The notes under the pieces were generated by a model. The model was not told the origin of the DNA. It saw only the letters and a program-made list of their open reading frames with translations, and ran no database searches. The position numbers and the translations under genes are program-made. From DASQUK01 sp046726215 (GTDB lineage Bacteria > Actinomycetota > Acidimicrobiia > Acidimicrobiales > VFJN01), in NCBI GenBank assembly GCA_046726215.1, contig JBKPAA010000060.1, forward strand, positions 1 to 64,000: a stretch of 64,000 nucleotides of DNA. The letters are read 5' to 3'. Below, piece by piece: positions 16,805-25,251 of this stretch (position 1 is its first letter; the number at the start of each line of letters is the position of its first letter).

Positions 16805-18067
16805 TCAGTCGCCTCCGGCGCCCCCGTCGCCCCCTGCGCCCGCCGCACCCCCGCCGGTCACTCCCCCCTGCGCCGTCCCGTCGGGGCCGTCGTGCTGTCC
16901 CTTGCGACGCCGCCAGGGCAGCCGCCTGCGCAGGCCCGACAGGCGGTGGCGCATGACCTGCGTCTCCGGTTCGGGCATCTCGCCGCGCCGGTCCAGGTAC
17001 ACGGCCTTGCTGGCGGCGAACAGCGGCGTGGCCACCAACGCCCCCGGGACCCCCCCGGCTGCCCCACCGATCAGGACCGCCAGCATCGTCGCCGGCGGCG
17101 ACAGGTTGACCGCTCGGCCGACGATCGCGGGGCTGATGACGTGGTTCTCGAGGTTCTGGTACGCGACGACGATCGCCAGGGCGATGATGGCCACGACCGG
17201 GCCCTGCGTGACGGCCAGCAGCACGAAGAAGCCGCCGCCGAGCAGGCCGCCGATCTGGGGGATCAGGTTGGTGAACGTCGTCCAGAGCCCGGCCACCGGT
17301 GCCAACGGCACGCCCAGCAGCAGCCCGGCCGACAGCGTCACCAACCCGGCGAGAATGGCCACGAACATGGAGCCTGCGAAGTAGCTGCCGAACGTGGAGT
17401 AGACGATCCGCCCCAGCCGATCCGCCTGCCCCTGGCCACGGACGGGCACGAGCACCCGGAAGCGACGCACGATGGCCTCGCCATCGACCATCACCCCGAG
17501 AGCGGTGACCAGCACGACGACCGCACTCAGCACACCACCGAGCAGCCGCTCGCCCAGGCTGGCCAGCGTGGCATCGTCGACCTTGGCCGGCGCGTCCTCG
17601 ATCCACTCCTCGATGGAACCGGCGGCGTCGGCCTCCTCGAGGCGGGGACCGATGATCGGCCAGCTGTAGAACTCGCGCACGGTCGTGGGCAGCTCCTTGC
17701 TGAACTCACGCGACTGGCGGATCGCCGCCGGTGCGACCAGCAACACGATGGCGGCCACCGCGACCGTCAGGCCCGTTCCGACGATCACCACCGCAGTGCC
17801 GCGCGTCGTGTGCCAGCGGCGCTGGGCAGCGTTGACGACCGGGGTGAGGGCCAGGCCCAGCAAGACGCCGACGCCGACGCCCGTGAGCACGTCGCCGGCC
17901 CGATCGCCGATGGCGAACAGCGCCACCGCCACGGCCGCCGCCAGGATCAGCGCGACGAACGACCAGGGATCGATGTCGACGAGCACGCGCGCCTCGGCTC
18001 GATCGGGTTGATCGCGCGCATCACCCGGCGGCCCCGAGCCCTGGTCGGCGGTCACCTCGTCGGCCAC
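16805..18067 (-). CDS. AI-2E family transporter
   Basis: 420 residues from GTG 18067. Multi-pass membrane protein of the PF01594 permease family, with GVLLGLALTPVVNAAQRRW, the central LTLSAGLLLGVPLAPVAGLW and FTNLIPQIGGLLGGGFF, a typical core motif, then a charged Gly-rich tail. Members were named for AI-2 export, but most have other or unknown substrates. Only 19 bp separate it from the oppositely oriented second member at 18087. Confidence 0.85.
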   Translation of the reverse strand: MADEVTADQGSGPPGDARDQPDRAEARVLVDIDPWSFVALILAAAVAVALFAIGDRAGDVLTGVGVGVLLGLALTPVVNAAQRRWHTTRGTAVVIVGTGLTVAVAAIVLLVAPAAIRQSREFSKELPTTVREFYSWPIIGPRLEEADAAGSIEEWIEDAPAKVDDATLASLGERLLGGVLSAVVVLVTALGVMVDGEAIVRRFRVLVPVRGQGQADRLGRIVYSTFGSYFAGSMFVAILAGLVTLSAGLLLGVPLAPVAGLWTTFTNLIPQIGGLLGGGFFVLLAVTQGPVVAIIALAIVVAYQNLENHVISPAIVGRAVNLSPPATMLAVLIGGAAGGVPGALVATPLFAASKAVYLDRRGEMPEPETQVMRHRLSGLRRRLPWRRRKGQHDGPDGTAQGGVTGGGAAGAGGDGGAGGD

Positions 18068-18086
18068 ACCGGTACGGTACGCCTCG

Positions 18087-19301
18087 GTGCAGCCCGGCCC
18101 ACCCCCCACCGAGCACCGCGTGGTGCGCATCACCGCCAAGTCGGCGGTGGTGGGCGTGCTGGTCCTGGTGGCGGCGGTGGTGGCGCAACGGGTGATCGTG
18201 GCGGCCCATCGTCCCCTGTCGTGGGCGGCGGCGGCGGTCGTCGTCGCCGTGCTCATCGACCCGATCGTCGATCTGCTCGACCGTCACATACCCCGGCTGG
18301 CCGCAGTAATCGCCGCCCTGGTGGTCGTCGGGGGCGCGACCTTCGCGGTGATCTACCTGGCGTTCGACGACCTGGCCGACGGGCTCGACCGCCTGCGTCG
18401 CGCCGCCGAGGACGCCGCGCAGCAGCTCGAGGAGCGGGACGACGGGGTCGGCGACCTTGCCCGCGACGTCGATGCCGCCCGTCGGGTGGAGCTGTTCGTC
18501 GACACCCTCGACGAGCGGGTCGGCGGCGGCAACGCGGTGCTGGTGTCCACCGCCGGGACCGCGCCGACGTACCTGGTGGGCGGGATCCTGACGCTGTTCC
18601 TGATGTCGTACGGGCCGCGGTTCGCCCAATCCGCGGTGAACCAGTTGCCGTCACCCCGCCAGCGAACCGAGGTGACCGCCGTCGTGACGCGGGCGCTCAA
18701 TCGGTCCCGCCGGGCGGTGCTGCTGATGCTCGCCGAGGGTCTGCTGGTGGGATTGGCCATGACCGGCATCGCGTACCTGCTCGACGTGCCGGCGCCGGCG
18801 GCCCTGGGGCTGGCGGCCGGGGTCCTGGCGCTGCTGCCGCACGTCGGCATCGTGCTCGGCAACCTGCCGCTGATCCTGCTGTTGCTGGCGTTGCGGTCCG
18901 ACCTGACCACGATCCTGGCGGCTGTTGTGGTCGTGGCCTGCCAGCTGATCGACTCCTACGTGGTGCGGCGCCGCATATCCGAGTCCAGCGTGCACGTCGG
19001 GCTGCTGGTGCCCTGGGTGGTGGTGCTGGTCGGCTACGCCGTGTACGGCGTCGGCGGGGCCGCGTTCGCGCTGGCGTTCGCGGTGTTCGGGCTCGCCGTC
19101 CTCGACGAGCTGGGCGCCCGCCGGAGCGCCGACGCGGCGGAGGCCGAATCGGCGACCGCCGCGGCGGCGGAGGCCAAGCCGACGGGGGAGCAACGTCCAG
19201 CCTCCGAGCCGGCAGACCAGCAGCCGCCGCCCACGCCGGTGCCGTCCGCCGGACACAGCCCCGAGGCGCTGGGCTCCACCGGCCGGGGGGCGGGGTCCTA
19301 G
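18087..19301 (+). CDS. AI-2E family transporter, second copy
   Basis: 404 residues (GTG 18087; GTG 18120 is an alternative). Same family as the divergent neighbour: paired N-terminal helices, a long soluble loop (DDLADGLDRLRRAAEDAAQQ), then LAAGVLALLPHVGIVLGNLP and a run of helices to about residue 340, with a Glu/Ala/Pro-rich tail. The two proteins differ strongly in sequence, so they are not a recent duplication. They may form a divergently expressed pair from one promoter region. Confidence 0.85.
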   Translation: MQPGPPPTEHRVVRITAKSAVVGVLVLVAAVVAQRVIVAAHRPLSWAAAAVVVAVLIDPIVDLLDRHIPRLAAVIAALVVVGGATFAVIYLAFDDLADGLDRLRRAAEDAAQQLEERDDGVGDLARDVDAARRVELFVDTLDERVGGGNAVLVSTAGTAPTYLVGGILTLFLMSYGPRFAQSAVNQLPSPRQRTEVTAVVTRALNRSRRAVLLMLAEGLLVGLAMTGIAYLLDVPAPAALGLAAGVLALLPHVGIVLGNLPLILLLLALRSDLTTILAAVVVVACQLIDSYVVRRRISESSVHVGLLVPWVVVLVGYAVYGVGGAAFALAFAVFGLAVLDELGARRSADAAEAESATAAAAEAKPTGEQRPASEPADQQPPPTPVPSAGHSPEALGSTGRGAGS

Positions 19302-19395
19302 CGAGGCGGCCGGGACCCGGGGGGGAGGCGCAGTCAGGTCTCCGGCGGTCGCCGGTATCCGTCCCCCACCGCCGGCCGCCTGCCAGGCTACGACC

Positions 19396-19749
19396 GTGCC
19401 CAGCGACGAGGGCGAGCGCGACACCGACTTCCCCGACTACCGCTTCACACTCGCCAACGAGCGCACGTTCCTGGCCTGGATGCGCACGTCGTTGGCGCTG
19501 CTGGCCGGCGGGATCGCGCTCCGCCAGGTGGTGCCCTCGTTCGGGGTGCGGGGCGTGCGCACCACCCTCGCGGTCGCAGCGGTGGTGCTCAGCCTCGTCT
19601 TGGCGGTCACCAGCTACGTGCGCTGGAACCAGATCGAGCGAGCGATGCGGCGAGGCGAGCCGCTCCCCCACCCGCTGGCGATCCCGGTCCTGGCCACGGT
19701 CATCGCCGCCGTGGCCGGCACGGTCGCCGTGGTCCTCCTGGTGAGATGA
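19396..19749 (+). CDS. DUF202 (YidH-type) membrane protein
   Basis: 117 residues from GTG. DUF202 signature LANERTFLAWMRTSLALLAGG at the N-terminus, then three membrane segments. Function unknown. Overlaps the next DUF202 gene by four bases. Confidence 0.85.
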   Translation: MPSDEGERDTDFPDYRFTLANERTFLAWMRTSLALLAGGIALRQVVPSFGVRGVRTTLAVAAVVLSLVLAVTSYVRWNQIERAMRRGEPLPHPLAIPVLATVIAAVAGTVAVVLLVR

Positions 19750-20066
19750 CCGAGGCACCCGAGTCCCGCGTCGGCGGCACCGGCCTACAGGCGGAGCGCA
19801 CGCAGCTGGCCTGGGTGCGCACGGCCCTCGCCTCGGGCGCGCTGGCGGCGATCGCGACCCGGTTGACGGCCAGGGGCCCGTCGCTGGTCCTGGCCGCAGT
19901 GTTCGGCCTGGTCGTCGCGCTCCCCGGTGTCGCGGCCGCGCTGGGGCGCATCCGGAGCCTCGGGCGGCGGCCCGTGCCGGGGGCGGCCGCACCATGGACG
20001 GTGGCGCTGCTGGCGGCCTCGCTGGCGCTGGCCGACGGGCTGGCGCTCGCGCTCCTGGCGGGCTGA
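19746..20066 (+). CDS. DUF202 membrane protein, second
   Basis: 106 residues. Starts in the ATGA of the previous stop. It carries the same DUF202 motif in shorter form (LQAERTQLAWVRTALASGAL) and three hydrophobic segments. Paired DUF202 genes in tandem are common in actinobacteria, so a heteromeric membrane complex is likely; role unknown. Confidence 0.8.
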   Translation: MTEAPESRVGGTGLQAERTQLAWVRTALASGALAAIATRLTARGPSLVLAAVFGLVVALPGVAAALGRIRSLGRRPVPGAAAPWTVALLAASLALADGLALALLAG

Positions 20067-20093
20067 GCTGGTGCAACGCGGGTTAGCACGGGG

Positions 20094-20105
20094 TACCAGG
20101 GGGTA
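20094..20105. promoter_or_regulatory. CsoR-like metal operator candidate
   Basis: TACCAGGGGGTA, an inverted TACC/GGTA, about 70 bp before the gene at 20173. On the other strand it reads TACCCCCTGGTA, close to the element before the copper ATPase. Confidence 0.35.
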
Positions 20106-20172
20106 GCCGGCCGACGATGACAATTCCGGACGGCCGGACGGGCGACGAGGTGGTCGAAGGGATGACGGCGGC

Positions 20173-20442
20173 ATGAACCCGCCGATGGACACCCCCGGCG
20201 AGGCCCAGCACGAACCGGTGGCGGTGGGAACCCGGATCGCCACCGGGGATCGGGCGCCGCGGGCCGGCACGTGGGAGATCGTCGACCACGACGACTGCCC
20301 GGGCAACGGCACCCTCCGAGAGCTCGCCCCCCGAACGCTGGCGCCGCGCTGCCCGACGTGCCAGGCCGAGGTGACCTGGCAGCTCAGCCATCTCGCACCG
20401 TCGGTGGCGGCTAACCACCGGGACGTCGGCCGGCTGCCCTGA
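20173..20442 (+). CDS. Small hypothetical protein with a CxxC knuckle
   Basis: 89 residues. The first part is polar (VGTRIATGDRAPRAGTWEIV) and the end has RCPTCQAEVTWQLSHLAP, half of a zinc-ribbon-like site. I do not recognise the family. It lies between two CsoR-like operator candidates and directly before the copper ATPase on the same strand, so a part in metal response or binding is possible but unproven. Confidence 0.55.
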   Translation: MNPPMDTPGEAQHEPVAVGTRIATGDRAPRAGTWEIVDHDDCPGNGTLRELAPRTLAPRCPTCQAEVTWQLSHLAPSVAANHRDVGRLP

Positions 20443-20481
20443 CCGCGGACCTGAGGCCGGCCGAGTTTGCCTCCTCACTGG

Positions 20482-20496
20482 TACCCCCCTAGGGTA
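20482..20496. promoter_or_regulatory. CsoR-like operator in the copper ATPase promoter
   Basis: TACCCCCCTAGGGTA, inverted TACCC/GGGTA with GC-rich centre, immediately before the GGAGG and start of the CopB-type ATPase. It resembles known Cu(I)-CsoR operators. No csoR gene lies in the window. Confidence 0.55.
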
Positions 20497-20515
20497 TAAG
20501 TGGGAGGTAGTGGCC

Positions 20516-22618
20516 ATGGCCGGCGCACCTACGCATTCGGAAATCCACGGCGATCACGGGACCGACCCCGGCGCGTCGCACCGCCACACCGACGCCCACC
20601 ACGGCCCCGATGCCCACCCTGGCCACGCCGGCCATGGCGGGCACGACCAGCATGCTGGGCACGACCCGGAGATGTTCCGGCGGCGCTTCTGGCTGAGCCT
20701 GGCGCTGACCATCCCGCTGGTCGTGACGAGCGAGATGGTCATGGACTGGTTCGGCTACTCGCTCGACTTCTGGGGGATGGACCTGCTGGGATCGGTCCTC
20801 GGCTCGCTCGTGTTCTGGTGGGGGGGCTGGCCGTTCCTGGCCGGGGGCGTGGCCGAGCTGAGGGACCGGCAGCCGGGGATGATGCTGCTGATCTCGATGG
20901 CCATCACCGTGGCCTACGCCGCCTCGATGGCCACCAGCCTCGGCTGGTTCGACCTCGACTTCTGGTGGGAGCTGGCGGCGCTGGTCACGATCATGCTGCT
21001 GGGCCATTGGCAGGAGATGAAGGCGATCGGTCAGGCCCAGGGAGCCCTGGCGGCCCTGGCCGAGCTGCTGCCCGACAACGCCGAGCGCACCGGGCCCGAC
21101 GGCCAGGTGACGACCGTCCCCCTGGCCGACCTGCGTCCCAGGGACGTCGTGCTGGTGCGCCCGGGCGCCCGCGTCCCCGCCGACGGCGAGATCGTCGCGG
21201 GCGAGGCCGAGCTGGACGAATCCATGATCACCGGCGAGTCGCGGCCGGTGCTCAAGTCGCCGGGCGACAAGGTCGTGGCGGGCACCGTGTCCATCGATTC
21301 GGCCATCCGGGTGCGCGTGGAGGCGGTGGGCGACGACACGGCCCTGGCCGGCATCCAGCGGCTGGTCGCCGAGGCGCAAGCGAGCCGCAGCCGGGCACAA
21401 GCGCTCGCCGACCGGTTCGCGGCGCTGCTGTTCTACGTAGCGACCGCTGCCGGCCTGGCGACGTTCCTCGTGTGGTGGGCGCTGGGCGACACCGACAACG
21501 CCGTGGTCCGGACCGTGACCGTGCTCGTGATCGCCTGCCCCCACGCCCTCGGCCTGGCGATCCCGCTGGTGATCTCCCTGTCGACCGCGGTGTCGGCCAG
21601 GGCCGGCATCCTGATCAAGGACCGGCTGGCCCTCGAGCGGATGCGCACCATCGACGCCGTCCTGTTCGACAAGACCGGCACGCTGACCCGCGGTGCCCAC
21701 GTGGTCACGAGGGTGGCGGCGGCCGAGGATTTCACGGAGGACGAGGTGCTGCGCATCGCCGGCGGCGTCGAGTCCGACAGCGAGCACCCGCTGGCCCGGG
21801 CCATCGTCGCCGCCGCCAAGGAACGCGGCGATGTGGCGGCGGCCACTGGCTTTCGGTCCCTCACCGGGCGGGGGGTGGCGGCGATCGTCGACGGGACCGC
21901 GAACGCGGTGGGTGGACCGGCCCTGCTGCGGGAGCGCGGCGTCAAGATCCCTACCGAGCTCGGGGACAGCATCGAAGGCTGGCGATCACGGGGCGCGGCC
22001 GTTCTGTACCTCGTGCGGGGGGACAAGGTGATCGGGGCGTTCGCCCTGGAGGACGAGGTCCGGCCCGAGGCGCGCGAGGCGGTCGCCGAGCTGCGGTCGA
22101 CGGGGATCAAGGTGGTGATGATCACCGGCGACGCCCGGCAGGTCGCCGAGGCGGTCGCCGCCGACCTGGGGATCGACGAGGCGTTCGCCGAGGTGCTGCC
22201 CGAGGACAAGGCCCGCTCGGTCGCGGAGCTGCAGAGCCGCGGCCTGTCGGTGGCGATGGTGGGCGATGGCGTCAACGATGCCCCGGCGCTGGCCCAGGCG
22301 GACGTCGGGATCGCCATCGGTGCGGGCACCGACGTCGCCATCGAGTCGGCCGGTGTCGTCCTCGCCAGGAGCGACCCGCGGGGCGTCGTCGCGGTCATCA
22401 AGCTGTCCCGAGCCAGCTACGGCAAGATGGTCGAGAACCTGATCTGGGCCGCCGGGTACAACGTCCTGGCCATCCCGCTGGCGGCCGGCGTGCTCGCCTG
22501 GGCGGGTCTGACGCTCTCCCCCGCGATCGGCGCCATCCTCATGAGCGCGTCGACCATCGTGGTCGCCCTCAACGCCCAGCTGCTGCGCGGCGTCGACCTG
22601 TCGCCCGAGCCGGTCTAG
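20516..22618 (+). CDS. copB: Copper-translocating P1B-type ATPase (CopB-like)
   Basis: 700 residues from ATG 20516, nine bases after GGAGG. The cytosolic N-terminus is His-rich with no CxxC metal domain, and the ion-channel motif is CPH near residue 340 (IACPHALGLAIP); both mark the CopB (P1B-3) group. The catalytic machinery is complete: TGES near 237, DKTGTLT near 384 with the phosphorylated Asp, HP dipeptide in SEHPLARA, TGDA and GDGVNDAPAL near 582. It exports copper from the cytoplasm using ATP. The operator-like site upstream suggests copper induction. Confidence 0.92.
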   Translation: MAGAPTHSEIHGDHGTDPGASHRHTDAHHGPDAHPGHAGHGGHDQHAGHDPEMFRRRFWLSLALTIPLVVTSEMVMDWFGYSLDFWGMDLLGSVLGSLVFWWGGWPFLAGGVAELRDRQPGMMLLISMAITVAYAASMATSLGWFDLDFWWELAALVTIMLLGHWQEMKAIGQAQGALAALAELLPDNAERTGPDGQVTTVPLADLRPRDVVLVRPGARVPADGEIVAGEAELDESMITGESRPVLKSPGDKVVAGTVSIDSAIRVRVEAVGDDTALAGIQRLVAEAQASRSRAQALADRFAALLFYVATAAGLATFLVWWALGDTDNAVVRTVTVLVIACPHALGLAIPLVISLSTAVSARAGILIKDRLALERMRTIDAVLFDKTGTLTRGAHVVTRVAAAEDFTEDEVLRIAGGVESDSEHPLARAIVAAAKERGDVAAATGFRSLTGRGVAAIVDGTANAVGGPALLRERGVKIPTELGDSIEGWRSRGAAVLYLVRGDKVIGAFALEDEVRPEAREAVAELRSTGIKVVMITGDARQVAEAVAADLGIDEAFAEVLPEDKARSVAELQSRGLSVAMVGDGVNDAPALAQADVGIAIGAGTDVAIESAGVVLARSDPRGVVAVIKLSRASYGKMVENLIWAAGYNVLAIPLAAGVLAWAGLTLSPAIGAILMSASTIVVALNAQLLRGVDLSPEPV

Positions 22619-22677
22619 CTCACCCGGAAGCCGGGGGTACCGAAGCAGGGGGCGCCACCATAGGTCGGAGCGGCGTG

Positions 22678-23259
22678 TCAGTCCGGGGGCGGCGGGCACT
22701 CGACCCCGGCCATGCGCACGAGCCCGCACCATGTGTCCCGTGAGACCTTCCAGGCGTCGCCGACACGCACTGCGTGGCCCGTCTGGCGCAGGCCAGACGG
22801 GCCGAACTGCGATACGAACAGCGTGAAGTGGACCTCGGCCTCGTCGTCGGTCAGGAACCTGACGTATTCGACCGACACGTCTGCCGGCTGATAGCGGCCA
22901 TGGAGCTCGTGCATGGCGGGCGCCAGGTTCTCGCCGCCCGCGATCGCTCGGCAGCGCTCCTCGACGGACGACTCGGGGCCGAACACCGTCTCGAACGCCC
23001 ACTCGACTGCGGCCTCGGAGGCATCGCGGTCGGCGACCGCGCCGGGCGTGGGCCGGATGCGCAGCAGCTTCTGGCCAGGTGCGGCCGACGCCACGGCTGC
23101 GTGGGCCTGGGCCACGCAGCCGTCGCAGATGTAGACACCCCGAGCCCGGACCAGGTGGTCGACGGACGTGTCGCGGCGACCGCAGAACGAGCACCGCAGC
23201 GGTCCCCCACCGCGGCCGCCGAACGACGTCGTTCCCAAGATCGAGGCCATGGTCCCCAT
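22678..23259 (-). CDS. ClpX-type zinc finger plus SnoaL-like protein
   Basis: 193 residues. Near the N-terminus is a four-Cys ClpX-type zinc-binding unit (CSFCGRR, then YICDGC), which in ClpX recognises substrates. The rest (about residues 75-185) looks like an NTF2/SnoaL cone (VSVEYVRFLTDDEAEVHFTL, GHAVRVGDAWKVSRDTWC). No AAA+ domain is present, so it is not ClpX itself. This finger-plus-cone combination is seen in uncharacterised actinobacterial proteins. Single gene. Confidence 0.7.
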   Translation of the reverse strand: MGTMASILGTTSFGGRGGGPLRCSFCGRRDTSVDHLVRARGVYICDGCVAQAHAAVASAAPGQKLLRIRPTPGAVADRDASEAAVEWAFETVFGPESSVEERCRAIAGGENLAPAMHELHGRYQPADVSVEYVRFLTDDEAEVHFTLFVSQFGPSGLRQTGHAVRVGDAWKVSRDTWCGLVRMAGVECPPPPD

Positions 23260-23367
23260 CGTGCCCCGTGGGGCCGGGGGGTGTGGCCCTGGGCGGGCGG
23301 TTCGGCGCTGTTTTGTGCGAGGACCGCAGGTGGACGGCGCCGGATCGGGTTGCGGGCATGGCCGCCG

Positions 23368-24156
23368 TCAGCTGAACCGCGTGACATAACCGCGGCGGCG
23401 GAACACGGCCAACATCCGGACGACGAACGCCAAGCCCACGGCGGCCGCCACGACGGCGCCCGCCATGCCGGCGGCCAGCTCGCCCCACGGGAGGGACCGG
23501 CCGTCCAACACCGCGCGTGCGGCCGCGAACGCGTGGGTCGTGGGCAGCACCCGGGCGATCGGTTGCAGGGGCCCGGGTATGGACTCCACGGGGTTGAACA
23601 CGCCGGACAGCGCCATGACGACGAACAGCACGCCCCACGCCAGGATCTCGGCGCTCTGGCCGTACCGGAGGATGAGCCCGATCACGAACTGCGACCCCGC
23701 CCACGCCGACACCAGCAACACGAGGGCGATGGGGGCGAGGCCCCAGCCGACCTCGGCCAGGTTGAAGCCGAAGAACACCAAGGCGGTGAGGACCACCGCG
23801 GTCATTCCGAGCGTCAGCTTGGCGAGCCCGTACAGGGCCAGGCCTATGGCGTACTCGACCTCCCGGAGGGGTGTGGTCATGATGTTGAGGAGGTTGCGGG
23901 TCCAGGTCTCCTCCATGAACCCGGTCGTCACTGCGATCTGGCTCTGGTACAGGACGTGGAACAGCATGATCCCGGCCAGCAGGTAGGGCGTGCCGGCGCG
24001 GCTGGCGTCGTTCTCCTGGGCCACGAACGAGCCCAGGGCACCCCACACGACGACGTCGACCAGGGGCCAAACCGTCAGGTCGAACCACCGGTGCGGGCTG
24101 CGCCACAGCACCACGAAGTTGCGGTGCACAACCGTCCGGATCCGCAACCAGCTCAC
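23368..24156 (-). CDS. ABC-2 type transporter permease
   Basis: 262 residues from the GTG that overlaps the ATPase stop (GTGA). Six membrane segments in the ABC-2 layout, with the conserved amphipathic stretch TWTRNLLNIMTTPLREVEY and LSGVFNPVESIPGPLQPIA before the last helices. Together with the upstream ATPase it would form an exporter for a drug, lipid or polysaccharide; the substrate is unknown. Confidence 0.87.
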   Translation of the reverse strand: MSWLRIRTVVHRNFVVLWRSPHRWFDLTVWPLVDVVVWGALGSFVAQENDASRAGTPYLLAGIMLFHVLYQSQIAVTTGFMEETWTRNLLNIMTTPLREVEYAIGLALYGLAKLTLGMTAVVLTALVFFGFNLAEVGWGLAPIALVLLVSAWAGSQFVIGLILRYGQSAEILAWGVLFVVMALSGVFNPVESIPGPLQPIARVLPTTHAFAAARAVLDGRSLPWGELAAGMAGAVVAAAVGLAFVVRMLAVFRRRGYVTRFS

Positions 24157-24905
24157 TCGCGGGCCCCCTCGGTCAGGGTGCCGGCCAGCTCGAGGAAGAC
24201 ACCCTCGAGGTCGCCGTGGCCGAACCGGTCGGCGACCTCGGCCGGAGCGCCGTCGGCGACGATCCGGCCCCCGGAGATGAACACCACCCTCTGGCACAGT
24301 CGCTCGGCCTCCACCATGTTGTGGCTGGTGACGAGGAGCGCAGTGCCGGCGGTCCCCGACTCCTCCAGCAGCCCCTGGCGGACGCGGTAGGCCACGTCGG
24401 GGTCGAGCGAGGCGGTGGGTTCGTCGAGCACGAGCAGCCGGGGGCGATGGAGCACGGCCTTGACGATGCCGACCAACGTCCGCTGCCCCGAGGAGAGCTG
24501 CTCGCAGGGACGATCGGCCAGTTGCGGGATCCGGAAGCGCTCGAGGGCATCAGCGATGGCGGCATGAGCCGCACGTCCGCGGAGCCCGTAGAACCCGGCG
24601 AAGATGGCGAGCGCCTCCCGCACCTTGAGGCGGTCGGGCAGCGGGAGGTATCCGGCGGCGAATCCGACCTGGCCCATCGCCGCCGGTCGGTGGCGCGGCA
24701 GCTTGTGTCCGCCGATCTCGATGGTGCCGGCGTCGGGAGTGATGGCACCCAGCAGCATCAGGAGCGTGGTCGTCTTGCCCGCGCCGTTCGGGCCAAGCAG
24801 GCCCAGCCGTTCGCCCGCGCGCACGCTGAGGTCGATGCCGTCGACGGCGCGCACCGATCCGAACGACTTGACGAGGCCGGTCGCCTCGAGGACATGTTCC
24901 GCCAC
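24153..24905 (-). CDS. ABC transporter ATP-binding protein
   Basis: 250 residues from GTG 24905 (a longer frame to 24947 exists). Complete ABC ATPase: Walker A GPNGAGKT, a Q-loop region, signature LSSGQ, Walker B LLVLDEP, and the switch His in VTSHNM. DrrA/NodI-like exporter type. Coupled to the permease by a four-base overlap. Confidence 0.9.
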   Translation of the reverse strand: MAEHVLEATGLVKSFGSVRAVDGIDLSVRAGERLGLLGPNGAGKTTTLLMLLGAITPDAGTIEIGGHKLPRHRPAAMGQVGFAAGYLPLPDRLKVREALAIFAGFYGLRGRAAHAAIADALERFRIPQLADRPCEQLSSGQRTLVGIVKAVLHRPRLLVLDEPTASLDPDVAYRVRQGLLEESGTAGTALLVTSHNMVEAERLCQRVVFISGGRIVADGAPAEVADRFGHGDLEGVFLELAGTLTEGARE

Positions 24906-24998
24906 GACCGGCCAGTATTCCCGGGACGTGACCCACGCCGCAGCCAATTCCCGCTACCGCCGGGCCCCACGACGCCCCGGGGCGGCGCGCCCGGTCGG

Positions 24999-25235
24999 TC
25001 AGGCCGCGACCGAAGTGAAGCGGTCGACGTCGACCGGGGCCTCGCGGATCGCGTGTAGCCAGGCCTCGAAGCTGAGCTCGGCCGCACGGCGGCGGTAGGC
25101 CACGGCCAGGACCGGGTCGAGCCGTCCGGCCTGGGCCCGGAGACTTCGTGCCCGGCCCACCAGCGAGACGGGCCCCCCGGTCGTGTCGGACCGCGGCTCC
25201 GTGGGGTTCGGCTGGGGTGCGGTAGCTCGCGGCAT
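24999..25235 (-). CDS. Small hypothetical protein after the sigma factor
   Basis: 78 residues from ATG 25235 with GGAGAA upstream, 16 bases after the sigma-factor stop. The N-terminus is Pro/Thr-rich; the rest is an amphipathic helix set (VAYRRRAAELSFEAWLHAIR). No family recognised. The position suggests co-transcription with the sigma gene; it could be a small regulator, though no anti-sigma feature is seen. Confidence 0.55.
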   Translation of the reverse strand: MPRATAPQPNPTEPRSDTTGGPVSLVGRARSLRAQAGRLDPVLAVAYRRRAAELSFEAWLHAIREAPVDVDRFTSVAA

Positions 25236-25251
25236 CTCGTTCTCCGGGGTG

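Noticed and set aside
16793..19744. 983-codon plus-strand open frame
   Set aside because: Lies antisense to the first AI-2E permease and out of frame with the second; low-complexity composition.
20500..22743. 747-codon frame over the copper ATPase
   Set aside because: The frame one base over encodes a complete P-type ATPase; this one is Arg/Gly/Pro shadow.
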